DNA of 64,000 nucleotides, taken from positions 930,001 through 994,000 of the forward strand of contig NZ_FVZC01000008.1 of the NCBI RefSeq assembly GCF_900166585.1. Reading direction: 5' to 3'. The position numbers and the translations under genes are program-made. Below the pieces are notes generated by a model. That model had not been told where the DNA came from, did not search any database, and saw only the letters and a list, made by a program, of their open reading frames with translations. This document shows, piece by piece, positions 33,989-42,951 of this stretch. Every line of letters begins with the position of its first letter. The stretch's first letter is position 1. The stretch is from Mesobacillus jeotgali. Lineage in GTDB: Bacteria; Bacillota; Bacilli; Bacillales; Cytobacillaceae.

Positions 33989-35669
33989 AAAGGTTTATAT
34001 TTAGTTTTTTCATTTTATTATATAGCGTGGCTCTCGTTATACCCAATCGTTTAGCCGCTTCCGTTTTGTTTCCTTTTTCTTTTGTCAATGCCTCTACTAT
34101 CTTTTGTTTTTCAAAGATATCAACATCATTTTGCAAATCCTTATCAGAAACATAGACTGGGATACTTTCCACCTTTGCTATCTTCTCTGGCAGTGAATCT
34201 GGCACTAAATGTCCATCTTCTGAGAACAGGACCATTCGATCGACAACACTTTTCAGCTCTCTAATATTCCCTTTCCATTCGTACTCAAGTAACATTTGAG
34301 TTATTTGAGGTGCTATATAGATGATTTGCCGTCCGTATTTGAGGGATGATTCGTAAAGGAATAGATGAAAAAGCTCTAGGATATCTTGTCTTCGCATCCG
34401 TAACGGTGGAATTTGTATAGTAAAAGTATTTAATCTATAGTACAGGTCTTCTCTAAATTTACCCTGTTCTGCCAGTTTCTCCAGATTCTTATTCGTTGCT
34501 GCAATGATTCGGCACTTTACCGACCTTGCCTTTAATCCTCCGACCGGAAAATACATCTTATTTTCCAGTACTCTTAACAATTTGACTTGTTGCTCTAGTG
34601 GTAAATCTCCAACTTCATCTAAAAATAAGGTTCCTTCACCTGTAAGGTCTATTTTTCCGATTTTACCCTTAGGATCCCCCCCTGAAAAGGACCCTTTTTC
34701 ATAGCCAAACAATTCACTTTCAAACAAGGTTGGAGAAATCGCGCCACAATTTAAAGCGATAAAAGGTTTTTCAGAACGGCTTTCATTGTGAATCGCCTTT
34801 GCGAACACTTCTTTGCCAACCCCCGTTTCACCCAGCAATAATATGTTTTCCGAGGTTTTTGCCATTTTTCTTGCCAGGGAGACAGCGTTATTGATTTCCC
34901 TGCTTGAGCCTTTAATCTTCTGGAACGGATCAATCGAATTACTTAGTTTTGACACCTTGCTTTGCAACTTTTGTATTTTAGAGGAAGCGTTAAATAACTC
35001 CTGATTCATCAAAACTTGACTGGTTACATCCGTTTCAGCTGCTACTGCACCAATGATCTCACCATTCGAAATAACTGGGTTAACATTGATAAGTACAAAA
35101 AGATCTTCTCTCGGTTTATGAAGCTGGTTCTTAAATGACTTTCCAGACAACATTGTTTCTTCATTTAAGAGCATTTCCTTAGGAAAGAAGTGTTTCATAT
35201 CTTTTCCCAGAATCTCTTCTTTCGGAATAGAGAAAATCTTCTCTGCGCCTTTTGTCCAAACAATCGTTTTACTTTCTTTATCCACCACAGAAACTGAGTT
35301 CTCGATTGTATCGACCAATGTATGGAAAAAAGCTTCTAATTCCTGATAGCCTGAACTGACATGCCTGAAAAGATCCTCCCATTCCACATAGCCCATTATG
35401 TCATCATTACTGCTAGTAAAGACAACTAAATTAGATATTGTTTTTTGCGGAATTTTGTTCATATCAAAATCATCGATTTTAATCATTAAACACTTTTTCC
35501 AGTTTAACTTTTTTGAAGCCATCTGCTTGTAAAAAGAATAGTCATCCGCGGATAAGAAATATAATTGGTCTTTATCGATTTTTAATATGATGGAGAAGCT
35601 GCTCAGATCCTCGGTTCCATCGAAACAATAGTCTGTTCGTATTATTTTCTTTATATCAAGCTTTTCCAA
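33987..35669 (-). CDS. Sigma-54-dependent transcriptional activator (PAS-AAA+-Fis)
   Basis: A 560-residue enhancer-binding protein: N-terminal domain of unknown fold (1-105), PAS (about 112-220), a short coiled linker (225-245), AAA+ domain with Walker A GETGVGKE (280-287) and Walker B TLFLDEVGD (347-354), and a Fis-type HTH (about 522-560). The sigma-54 contact loop, normally GAFTGA, reads GSFSGG (326-331). It lies directly upstream of, and in line with, the sigma-54 promoter of the M24-eutH genes, its likely target. TTG 35669 has GAGGTGG upstream. The PAS ligand is unknown. Confidence 0.85.
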   Translation of the reverse strand: MEKLDIKKIIRTDYCFDGTEDLSSFSIILKIDKDQLYFLSADDYSFYKQMASKKLNWKKCLMIKIDDFDMNKIPQKTISNLVVFTSSNDDIMGYVEWEDLFRHVSSGYQELEAFFHTLVDTIENSVSVVDKESKTIVWTKGAEKIFSIPKEEILGKDMKHFFPKEMLLNEETMLSGKSFKNQLHKPREDLFVLINVNPVISNGEIIGAVAAETDVTSQVLMNQELFNASSKIQKLQSKVSKLSNSIDPFQKIKGSSREINNAVSLARKMAKTSENILLLGETGVGKEVFAKAIHNESRSEKPFIALNCGAISPTLFESELFGYEKGSFSGGDPKGKIGKIDLTGEGTLFLDEVGDLPLEQQVKLLRVLENKMYFPVGGLKARSVKCRIIAATNKNLEKLAEQGKFREDLYYRLNTFTIQIPPLRMRRQDILELFHLFLYESSLKYGRQIIYIAPQITQMLLEYEWKGNIRELKSVVDRMVLFSEDGHLVPDSLPEKIAKVESIPVYVSDKDLQNDVDIFEKQKIVEALTKEKGNKTEAAKRLGITRATLYNKMKKLNINL

Positions 35670-36290
35670 AGAGTTTCCACCTCGAATTCAACCTGTTTTA
35701 CGGGATTACATATATAATTCTTTAGCCTTCTGTTACAACACAATAAGACAGAGGGAAGGTCCACTGTCTCAAGAAATTGATTATAAATGCCATCTTTTTT
35801 GCATTCGGATTTGTTTTCCTAATGAATTGTTTCACTGATCCGATTCTTCAATGATCATGAATAATTAATTTCAAAATTTTTATTAAATCCACTAATTGAA
35901 TATAAGTATGATACTTTCCATCTTTATAATCAATACCGATGGCCGTTGCATAAAATCACTCTTGAGTTTCTTTTATATCAATACATACCGTCTGCACTTA
36001 GACAAAGAGACAAACAGCGGGAAGTTCAAATAATATGCTTGAATTCATTATATCTAGCAGTCAAAGATTGTTTGCAGTTATGATGCTCTCTTTTTCTGGC
36101 TAACACCTTACTATTTTATCAAAAACAGTTTTTTCTCTCGCCATTTTCAAGGGAAGTAATCTTTACATATAAGACAATACAAATCTGGATATTTTTGAAA
36201 GTTTAGTCGATTTAATAACGGGTATTAATTGCTAAGTACTTAAGTTGGTGCTATCTATTTTTATTTACAGAGAAAAGGGGAGGAATTGGA
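35670..36290. other. 621-bp AT-rich intergenic region
   Basis: Separates two divergently transcribed genes. It must hold the promoters of the sigma-54 activator (left) and of the amino-acid importer (right). I see no coding frame with an RBS, no recognisable riboswitch and no strong inverted repeat. An RBS GGGGAGG lies just before 36291. Confidence 0.4.
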
Positions 36291-37049
36291 TTGAGGAAGT
36301 TTGGTGTACTAATTGTTACTTTTATTATGATGCTGGCATTAGCCGCATGCGGTAATGAAGAGGAGAATGTAGAGGGCAAGACATTCAAGGTCGGAATTGA
36401 TACTACTTACCCTCCTTTTGAATTCGAAGAAGGTGGCAAATATAAAGGCATCGACATCGAATTGATGGATGCGATTGCGAAAGACCAGGGCTTTAAAATC
36501 GAATATTCACCAATGGACTTTAACGGGATCATCCCGGCCATGCAGGCTGGCGAAATGGATGTAGCAATTGCTGGTATGAGTATTACAGATGAGAGAAAAA
36601 AGGTAGTTGATTTTTCCGATCCTTATTTCGATGCAGGGCTTACACTGGTTGTAAAAAAGGATAACACAGACATCAAAACGATTGAAGACTTAAAAGGGAA
36701 GACTGTTGCCGTTAAAAAGGGTACAACTGGAGCAAAGTTTGCAGAAGAAAAGGCTGATAAAGGCGGATTCAAGGTCGTCCAGTTTAATGACAGCCCATCC
36801 ATGTTCCAGGAAGTATCGAACGGGAATGCAGATGTACTAATTGAAGATTATCCTGTTATTGCCTATGCAATTGCCCAGAAAGACCTCGGACTGAAAATTA
36901 CGGGTGACCGTTTAAATGGTGACCAGTACGGAATTGCTGTCATAAAGGGTGAAAATCAGGAATTGTTAAAGAAAATCAATACAGGTTTGAAAGAACTTAA
37001 GAAAAACGGCAAGTATGAGGAAATTGTAAACAAGTACCTTGGCGAATAA
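36291..37049 (+). CDS. Polar amino-acid ABC importer, substrate-binding lipoprotein
   Basis: A 252-residue lipoprotein: signal peptide with lipobox LAAC (Cys20), then a two-lobed SBP_bac_3 domain (KVGIDTTYPPFEFEEGG, MDVAIAGMSITDERKKVVDFSDPYFDAG). It binds a polar amino acid such as glutamine outside the membrane and delivers it to the permease encoded next. TTG 36291 follows GGGGAGGAATTGGA. A hairpin lies between it and the permease gene, a usual device for making more binding protein than permease. Specificity (glutamine, arginine, cystine) is not fixed by eye. Confidence 0.88.
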   Translation: MRKFGVLIVTFIMMLALAACGNEEENVEGKTFKVGIDTTYPPFEFEEGGKYKGIDIELMDAIAKDQGFKIEYSPMDFNGIIPAMQAGEMDVAIAGMSITDERKKVVDFSDPYFDAGLTLVVKKDNTDIKTIEDLKGKTVAVKKGTTGAKFAEEKADKGGFKVVQFNDSPSMFQEVSNGNADVLIEDYPVIAYAIAQKDLGLKITGDRLNGDQYGIAVIKGENQELLKKINTGLKELKKNGKYEEIVNKYLGE

Positions 37050-37065
37050 TGGGCCATAAACGATA

Positions 37066-37094
37066 AATGCGCGCAGACTGCGCGCATTATTTTT
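37066..37094 (+). terminator. Intra-operon hairpin between binding protein and permease genes
   Basis: AATGCGCGCAG/CTGCGCGCATT around a single central base, then TATTTTTG. Probably a partial terminator or 3'-end stabiliser inside the operon. Confidence 0.6.
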
Positions 37095-37110
37095 GAAAGG
37101 AGTTTAATAG

Positions 37111-37755
37111 ATGGATATAATTATGGATTCTTTGCCTTACTTATTAAAAGGGCTAAAGACTACCCTTTATATTTTTTTAATAGCAATCATTCTTGGTTTT
37201 ATCATTGGTCTTGTTGTGGCATTGTTTCGACTGGGGCCTATTAAAGCATTAAATTGGATTGGCCGCATTTTTGTTGATGCAATCCGGGGGACACCGTTCC
37301 TCGTGCAATTATTCTTTATCTATTTTGGAGTGAACTCACTGTCCTTTATTTCCTTTGACAGAACAACTGCAGGGATCATTACAGTTGCGATCAATGCAGG
37401 GGCGTACTTTGCTGAAATAATCAGGGCAGGTATTCAATCAATCGATAAGGGCCAGACAGAGGCTGCCAGGTCTATAGGGCTTTCAGCAGCACAAACAATG
37501 AGGTACATTGTTCTTCCCCAGGCGTTCAGAAGAATGCTTCCAACAATTACAAATCAATCGATCATAAGTTTGAAGGACACCTCGCTGCTTTCGATTATTG
37601 GGATAGCAGACCTCACCCAGCAAGGAGAAATTCGAGCTTCTGCTACATTTGAAGCTTTTAATATCTGGCTGACAGTAGGTATCATCTACTTTGTTATTAT
37701 TTATTTACTGTCCTTACTTGGCCATTTCCTCGAAAGGAGATTTGAACTGCGATGA
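37111..37755 (+). CDS. Polar amino-acid ABC importer, permease
   Basis: A 214-residue HisM/GlnP-type permease with five membrane segments and the EAA loop [35 protein letters not shown] precedes ATG 37111. Its last codons overlap the ATPase gene by four bases (ATGA), so the two subunits are made together. Confidence 0.9.
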   Translation: MDIIMDSLPYLLKGLKTTLYIFLIAIILGFIIGLVVALFRLGPIKALNWIGRIFVDAIRGTPFLVQLFFIYFGVNSLSFISFDRTTAGIITVAINAGAYFAEIIRAGIQSIDKGQTEAARSIGLSAAQTMRYIVLPQAFRRMLPTITNQSIISLKDTSLLSIIGIADLTQQGEIRASATFEAFNIWLTVGIIYFVIIYLLSLLGHFLERRFELR

Positions 37756-38480
37756 GCATGATCCAAGTCACCAACTTAAAAAAGTCTTTCGGGCAACTGG
37801 AAGTCTTAAAAGATATAAATGCAATTATTGAAGAATCAGAGGTTGTCTGTGTGATTGGTCCTTCTGGCTCAGGTAAAAGTACCTTTTTACGCTGCCTAAA
37901 TAGACTTGAGGACATCTCCGGCGGGCATGTTATTGTCAACGGAGAGGACATAACGGACCCTAAAATCGATATAAATAAAGTCAGACAGAATGTTGGAATG
38001 GTTTTTCAGCAATTTAACCTATTTCCACATAAAACTGTATTAGAAAACATTACTCTTGGGCCTGTTAAGGTTCGGTCAATTGACAATGCGTCTGCAGAAA
38101 AGAGAGCCCTTGAGCTGCTTGCCAAAGTAGGCTTGGAGGAAAAGGCAAACAGTTATCCAGGTGAATTATCCGGAGGTCAAAAGCAGCGTGTGGCAATTGC
38201 GAGGGCACTCGCTATGGATCCAAAAATCATGCTGTTTGATGAACCTACTTCAGCCCTGGATCCAGAAATGGTAGGAGACGTATTAGATGTAATGAAGCAG
38301 CTGGCTGTAGAGGGAATGACGATGGTAGTCGTAACCCATGAAATGGGCTTTGCCCGAGAGATGGGAGACCGGGTGATTTTTATGGACGGAGGATATATTG
38401 TCGAAGAAAATGTCCCTGAGGAATTATTCTCAAATCCACAGCATGAGAGGACGAAGGCTTTTTTGAGCAAGGTTTTGTAG
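37752..38480 (+). CDS. Polar amino-acid ABC importer, ATPase
   Basis: A 242-residue GlnQ-type ATPase: Walker [10 protein letters not shown], signature LSGGQKQR, Walker [18 protein letters not shown], switch [11 protein letters not shown]. It overlaps the permease gene and completes a three-gene importer ended by the hairpin at 38551. Confidence 0.92.
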   Translation: MSMIQVTNLKKSFGQLEVLKDINAIIEESEVVCVIGPSGSGKSTFLRCLNRLEDISGGHVIVNGEDITDPKIDINKVRQNVGMVFQQFNLFPHKTVLENITLGPVKVRSIDNASAEKRALELLAKVGLEEKANSYPGELSGGQKQRVAIARALAMDPKIMLFDEPTSALDPEMVGDVLDVMKQLAVEGMTMVVVTHEMGFAREMGDRVIFMDGGYIVEENVPEELFSNPQHERTKAFLSKVL

Positions 38481-38550
38481 AGCAGGGTCAACTGGAACAT
38501 TATTCTTTGGAGAGAACCAATTCACATTAACAAAATCAATAGTAAATATT

Positions 38551-38581
38551 AATAAGCACCTGAGAGTGCTTATTTTTTTAT
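38551..38581 (+). terminator. Terminator of the first amino-acid importer operon
   Basis: AATAAGCAC/GTGCTTATT stem with CTGAGA loop and a TTTTTTT tail. Bases 38582-38784 hold nothing I recognise. Confidence 0.88.
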
Positions 38582-38846
38582 GTGTAAATACTTTTAAACA
38601 ACTATTGAAGATTCATGAAAATGGCCAGTCTTATAGAAGCGGCATTGGTAATAACCAGAGTTGAATTCTAAAAAATCCTGCTGTAATTTACCCTTCATTT
38701 CCCCTCAGGCCTAAACAGCGAGTGCAGGGTATTTCAATTTCATGAATACAGTGACAAATTTTCGGTTTTCCAAAAAAAACTAGATTGACAGAACTGAGAG
38801 GTTATTGTAGCCTATTAACTATAATTTAATATTTAACCTCACTTTT

Positions 38847-39000
38847 GCTAGTGAGGTAGAGGCGCGATATTTAACAGTCCTTGGCGGAGTTTGAGAAGCT
38901 TTGATGCCATGGAGAAGGAAATGTCGCCGAAGTGGGCAATATTCTCGGTATTGCTTGCTGGGTCTGCAGTTAAGAGCTGCAGGACTGTCTCAATAGACTC
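38847..39000 (+). ncRNA. Lysine riboswitch (L-box)
   Basis: The sequence GAGGTAGAGGCGCGA...TTAACAGT, TGGCGGAGTTTGAGAAGCTTTGATGCC, GAGAAGGAAATGTCGCCGAAG and CTGGGTCTGCAGTTAAG...GGACTGTCTC follows the conserved L-box core and spacing. A TTGACA -35 lies at 38785-38790. The aptamer is followed by an intrinsic terminator (39068-39097) before the importer genes, so lysine binding should stop transcription of the downstream transporter. This marks the transporter as a lysine importer. Confidence 0.92.
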
Positions 39001-39067
39001 CCCAGTTTATTGAGTTGTGCTATCTCATTTTGGGAAAAGAGAGGACTTTAGGGCATCTGTCAATAAT

Positions 39068-39098
39068 GCGACCTGAGTTTATCTCAGGTCGCTTTTTG
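39068..39098 (+). terminator. Expression-platform terminator of the lysine riboswitch
   Basis: GCGACCTGAG/CTCAGGTCGC with a five-base loop and TTTTTGTTTG tail, 38 bp before the importer start. Confidence 0.88.
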
Positions 39099-39135
39099 TT
39101 TGTGTAAAACGCTCTATAAAACCAAGGAGGAGAAA

Positions 39136-39978
39136 ATGGACATGGGAAAAAAGGGGTCATTATTTTTGGTATTGCTGCTTTCAGCAATGGTTTTACTTGC
39201 AGGGTGTGGAGCTGGTAACGATTCAGCATCAGGCTCATCTGATGACAATACATTTAAGGTAGGCCTGGAGGCTGGTTATGCTCCATTCAACTGGACTCAG
39301 AAGGATGATTCAAATGGCGGAGTGAAGATATCTGGCACTTCTGAATATGCAGGCGGATATGATGTAGAAATCGCAAAGAAAATCGCTGATGGTTTAGGAA
39401 AAGAATTAGTAATCGTTAAAACAGAATGGGATGGACTGGTTCCTGCATTGACATCAGGCAAGATTGACGCCATTATCGCAGGAATGTCCCCAACTGCAGA
39501 ACGTAAAGAGACAATCGATTTTTCGGATAACTATTATAAATCTAATCTAGTAATGGTCGTTAAAAAAGGCGGAAAATACGAAGGAGCTGCTTCAATCCAG
39601 GATTTCAAAGGAGCAAAAGTGACAGCTCAGTTGAATACTTTCCATTACTCAGTAATCGATCAAATCGAAGGTGTGTCCAAAGAGACAGCGATGGACAACT
39701 TCCCGGCAATGAGGGTAGCACTTGAATCCGGAATCATCGATGGGTATGTTTCAGAGCGTCCGGAGGCAGTAAGTGCTTCGACTGCAAATGATAAATTTGC
39801 GATGGTTGAATTTAAAGAAGGATTCAAGACTTCAGAAGATGATACTGCTATCGCAGTTGGACTTAAAAAAGGCAGCAAATTAACAGATAAAATCAATGAA
39901 ATATTAAAGGGCATTCCAGAGGAAGAGCGTACAGAAATAATGGATGCGGCAATTAAAAATCAACCTGCAGCAGAATAA
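39136..39978 (+). CDS. Lysine-class ABC importer, substrate-binding lipoprotein
   Basis: A 280-residue lipoprotein with lipobox LLAGC and an SBP_bac_3 domain (FKVGLEAGYAPFNWTQ, DAIIAGMSPTAERKETIDFSDNYY). ATG 39136 is chosen because AAGGAGG (39124-39130) precedes it; a longer frame to 39100 overlaps the riboswitch terminator. Lysine as ligand is inferred from the L-box upstream. The insertion of residues NGGVKISGTSEYAGGYD near the N-lobe separates it from the paralogue at 36291. Confidence 0.88.
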   Translation: MDMGKKGSLFLVLLLSAMVLLAGCGAGNDSASGSSDDNTFKVGLEAGYAPFNWTQKDDSNGGVKISGTSEYAGGYDVEIAKKIADGLGKELVIVKTEWDGLVPALTSGKIDAIIAGMSPTAERKETIDFSDNYYKSNLVMVVKKGGKYEGAASIQDFKGAKVTAQLNTFHYSVIDQIEGVSKETAMDNFPAMRVALESGIIDGYVSERPEAVSASTANDKFAMVEFKEGFKTSEDDTAIAVGLKKGSKLTDKINEILKGIPEEERTEIMDAAIKNQPAAE

Positions 39979-39986
39979 CATTCCGT

Positions 39987-40020
39987 AAAACCGGCTGTAC
40001 TTATATACAGTCGGTTTTAT
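39987..40020 (+). terminator. Intra-operon hairpin after the lysine-binding protein gene
   Basis: AAAACCGGCTGTA pairs with TACAGTCGGTTTT (one G-T) and sits before the permease RBS, as in the paralogous operon. Confidence 0.6.
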
Positions 40021-40041
40021 GATGATAAAAGGAGAAGGAAA

Positions 40042-40779
40042 ATGAGTTTAGAGTGGATCGTTAAGATCGTTTCGGAAAACTGGCAAATGTTCCTTCGAGG
40101 AGCTGGTATTACACTTTATGTATCTCTGATAGGTACAGTTTTAGGAGCTATTATTGGTTTAATCGCAGGAGTTATCCGCACAATTCCCGTTCCGGAACAT
40201 GGAGTAAAAAAATGGTTTCTTACTATCATAAACTTTATACTATCAGTTTATATTGAGTTCTTCCGGGGTACCCCGATGATAGTTCAGGCTATGGTCATAT
40301 ATTATGGCTCTGCGTTAGCATTCGGTGTGAATATAGATGTAATGGCAGCGGCTCTTATTGTGGTTTCCATTAATACAGGAGCTTACATGGCAGAAATTGT
40401 CCGCGGAGGCATTGTGTCTGTTGATAAGGGTCAATTTGAAGCTGCGCAGGCAATTGGCATGAACCATTTCCAAACAATGATGAATGTTGTCCTGCCACAA
40501 GTGGTTCGCAATATCCTGCCGGCAACTGGCAACCAGTTCGTGATCAATATTAAAGACACTTCAGTTTTAAACGTAATCTCAGTTTCGGAATTATATTTCT
40601 TAACAAAATCAGTCGCAGGTAACAACTTCAGATATTTTGAATCATTTTTTGTTGCGTGTGTGATCTATTTTGTCATGACCTTCGCGGTAACTAGAATTTT
40701 ACTTTATTTTGAAAGAAGACTTGAAGGACCTGACAACTACACAATGGTCCATGGCGAAGAAATACAGCCAGCTAAATAA
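40042..40779 (+). CDS. Lysine-class ABC importer, permease
   Basis: A 245-residue HisM/ArtQ-type permease with five membrane segments, FFRGTPMIVQAMVIYYG and EAAQAIGMNHFQTMMNVVLPQVVRNILP as the EAA loop. AAAAGGAGAAGG precedes ATG 40042. It is separated from its ATPase gene by a 244-bp gap that is filled by a MITE-like element. Confidence 0.9.
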   Translation: MSLEWIVKIVSENWQMFLRGAGITLYVSLIGTVLGAIIGLIAGVIRTIPVPEHGVKKWFLTIINFILSVYIEFFRGTPMIVQAMVIYYGSALAFGVNIDVMAAALIVVSINTGAYMAEIVRGGIVSVDKGQFEAAQAIGMNHFQTMMNVVLPQVVRNILPATGNQFVINIKDTSVLNVISVSELYFLTKSVAGNNFRYFESFFVACVIYFVMTFAVTRILLYFERRLEGPDNYTMVHGEEIQPAK

Positions 40780-40804
40780 TTTGCCGAAAGCGCCGTTTTT
40801 TAGG

Positions 40805-41004
40805 AAGGCTCTTTTCTCAAACTTTGTTGCTATTGACTACAAAATAGGATGGAATTACTTAAGTTTCTTCACAAATTAACGCTTAATAAGAGAAAAGAGC
40901 TTGCCAACTTAGTACCGACCTGCAAAAAAGCTTTTATCACGTTAAAATCGGCTTTAGGATTTTAACAACAATCTTTACGAAAACAGCCTTTAGGAAAGAG
41001 CCTT
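40805..41004. mobile_element. MITE-like element inserted in the lysine importer operon
   Basis: A 200-bp non-coding block bounded by AAGGCTCTTT (40805-40814) and its complement AAAGAGCCTT (40995-41004). It has subterminal similarity (CTCAAACTTTGTTG on one side, GTAAAGATTGTTGTTA read on the other strand) and an internal stem GTTAAAATC/GATTTTAAC. It encodes nothing. The wording resembles a short repeat I have met in other Bacillus genomes. It separates permease and ATPase genes, which are normally adjacent. Confidence 0.65.
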
Positions 41005-41023
41005 AAAAGAAGGAGGAGAGAAC

Positions 41024-41767
41024 ATGAATACAGTAATTGATATACAGCATCTTAACAAGTCGTTTGGAACCCATGAAGTTTTAAAAGACATCAACTTCTC
41101 GGTCAATAAAGGGGAAGTCGTGACAATCATTGGCTCCTCTGGATCTGGTAAATCCACTCTTCTTCGCTGCATTAACCTATTGGAAAAACCAAGCGGCGGG
41201 GAAATTATTTATAACGGAGAGAACATCCTGGACGATAAGCATGATATTCCAACGTATCGCAGACATTTAGGGATGGTATTCCAGCAATTCAACTTATTTA
41301 ATAACCATAATGTCCTGAAAAATTGTACAGTAGGCCAAATCAAAGTATTAGGCCGTTCAAAGGATGAAGCTGAAAAGGTAGCAATGAAGTATCTTAAGGT
41401 TGTTGGGATGGATAAGTATATTAATGCCAAGCCAAAGCAGCTATCCGGAGGACAAAAGCAACGTGTGGCAATTGCCAGGGCACTGTCTATGGAGCCGGAT
41501 GTTCTGCTGTTTGACGAACCAACTTCTGCTCTAGATCCAGAAATGGTTGGCGAAGTTCTTAAGGTAATGAAGGAGCTTGCTGTATCTGGCCTTACGATGC
41601 TGATCGTAACGCATGAGATGGAATTCGCTAAGGAAGTATCTGATCGTGTTGTTTTTATGGACAAAGGGGTTATTGCAGAGGAAGGAACTCCTGAGCAAAT
41701 CTTCAATGATCCGCAGCAAGATAGGACTAGAGAGTTTTTGAAACGTACTTTGAGTGTGGCTTATTAA
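41024..41767 (+). CDS. Lysine-class ABC importer, ATPase
   Basis: A 247-residue GlnQ/HisP-type ATPase with Walker [10 protein letters not shown], signature LSGGQKQR, Walker [18 protein letters not shown] and switch [19 protein letters not shown] precedes ATG 41024. It completes the riboswitch-controlled importer unless the upstream repeat element uncouples it. Confidence 0.92.
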   Translation: MNTVIDIQHLNKSFGTHEVLKDINFSVNKGEVVTIIGSSGSGKSTLLRCINLLEKPSGGEIIYNGENILDDKHDIPTYRRHLGMVFQQFNLFNNHNVLKNCTVGQIKVLGRSKDEAEKVAMKYLKVVGMDKYINAKPKQLSGGQKQRVAIARALSMEPDVLLFDEPTSALDPEMVGEVLKVMKELAVSGLTMLIVTHEMEFAKEVSDRVVFMDKGVIAEEGTPEQIFNDPQQDRTREFLKRTLSVAY

Positions 41768-41827
41768 TTAAAGTACTATAAAGTTGTGTTTGAGTACCGA
41801 TAGGAAAAAGACTATATAAAAACAAGT

Positions 41828-41876
41828 ATAAAAGCAGTGGATTTCATAATTGAAATCCACTGCTTTTGGCATTTTT
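41828..41876 (+). terminator. Terminator of the lysine importer operon
   Basis: AAAGCAGTGGATTTCA/TGAAATCCACTGCTTT, 16-bp stem with TAAT loop and a T-rich tail. Confidence 0.9.
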
Positions 41877-41971
41877 ATGTTTTTTTGACTGAACTTTTGA
41901 ACGGTAAGTTTACTGTCACAAGAAAAAAGGTAAAGCTTTGGGCATAACGATGATGTCGAAAGCGTTATAAA

Positions 41972-42457
41972 TTATAATGTTTTTACTTGCTCAATCTTTA
42001 ATCCGAATATTTGAGGAGGGTCAATTTTGTTCATTTGTAAATACGCAGAGATTTGTCCACGATGATGGATTTCATGTTCTGGAATTGCCATAAGTATTCT
42101 CCATCCACTAACTTCATGACCCTGTAGAGTTAAAACCTTTTTTGCCAACACATCATTGCCGATTTTTAACAGACCCTCTTTAAGTTTAATATGAGAGGCC
42201 TCTAAATAATATGAAATATCTTCAAGAAATGCTCCCTTACCAATATCATGCCCTGTATATGTCCACGTTCCATGTTCAAATATACCAAGAAACATCAATC
42301 GTGATGATGCTATATGCCGCAATAAATCACCTATAGAAAATTTATCTTCAGAAGGTTTCCATTCTAAAAAATCATTTGGTATTACTTTCACATATTGCAT
42401 CGTTCGTTTATGAATACCATCTAAATATTTTACATATTCTTTTATATCATGAATCAT
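41972..42457 (-). CDS. DinB family protein
   Basis: A 161-residue four-helix-bundle protein of the DinB/YfiT superfamily, with the metal-binding histidines in DLLRHIASSR and in IPEHEIHHRGQISAYL. Members are metal-dependent thiol or glutathione-type transferases, or of unknown role. ATG 42457 (complement) is preferred to the in-frame TTG six bases earlier because GGAGAG is then seven bases away. Single gene; no clear partner. Confidence 0.82.
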   Translation of the reverse strand: MIHDIKEYVKYLDGIHKRTMQYVKVIPNDFLEWKPSEDKFSIGDLLRHIASSRLMFLGIFEHGTWTYTGHDIGKGAFLEDISYYLEASHIKLKEGLLKIGNDVLAKKVLTLQGHEVSGWRILMAIPEHEIHHRGQISAYLQMNKIDPPQIFGLKIEQVKTL

Positions 42458-42951
42458 GATCAACTCTCCAATTCTTAGAATTATATATATATATTCTTGA
42501 TTCAGGAAAAGTAATCCTTTAGATTGTTGAACCCAAATGTTATAGCATTTTTACTAGTCAATATTGGTTAGATCACCAAAAACCTATATTGGGTTATGAC
42601 AAGAAGGGACGAATACCGTAAAAGGAATGGGGGACATATCAAATGAATTAAATCATACTCTTCTTTTTTCAACTAATATACGAAAAGAGGGCTAATAAAA
42701 TTCTATACATTGAAATCGAATCAATTAGAAAGGAAGGTTCATGAAGAATATTCTCTTGTATATATGTCCGATTTTACTTCACTCAGTAAAGATGAACAGC
42801 GTGAAGATAAAAAAGGAAAATACCTTCTTAGCCAAGGAGAACTTTTCCGCTATTAAATGTGTCATTTCGTATAAATGCTTTAAACCCCTAGTTAAAATTA
42901 AATAAAATTAATACAAAGCCTTTCATTCTAAAGAAAACTGGAGGGGTATTT
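42458..42951. other. Intergenic region with a short doubtful frame
   Basis: A 48-codon frame (TTG 42710 to TAA 42854-42856) encodes a hydrophilic peptide with VYMSDFTSLSKDEQRED but has no well-placed RBS; it may be the tail of a lost gene. The AT-rich remainder should contain the promoters of the flanking genes. An RBS TGGAGGGG lies before 42952. Nothing else is recognisable. Confidence 0.35.

Noticed and set aside
41940..41960. cre-like GAAAGCGTTATA near 41956
   Set aside because: Two fixed positions of the consensus mismatch, and it lies behind convergent genes rather than in a promoter.
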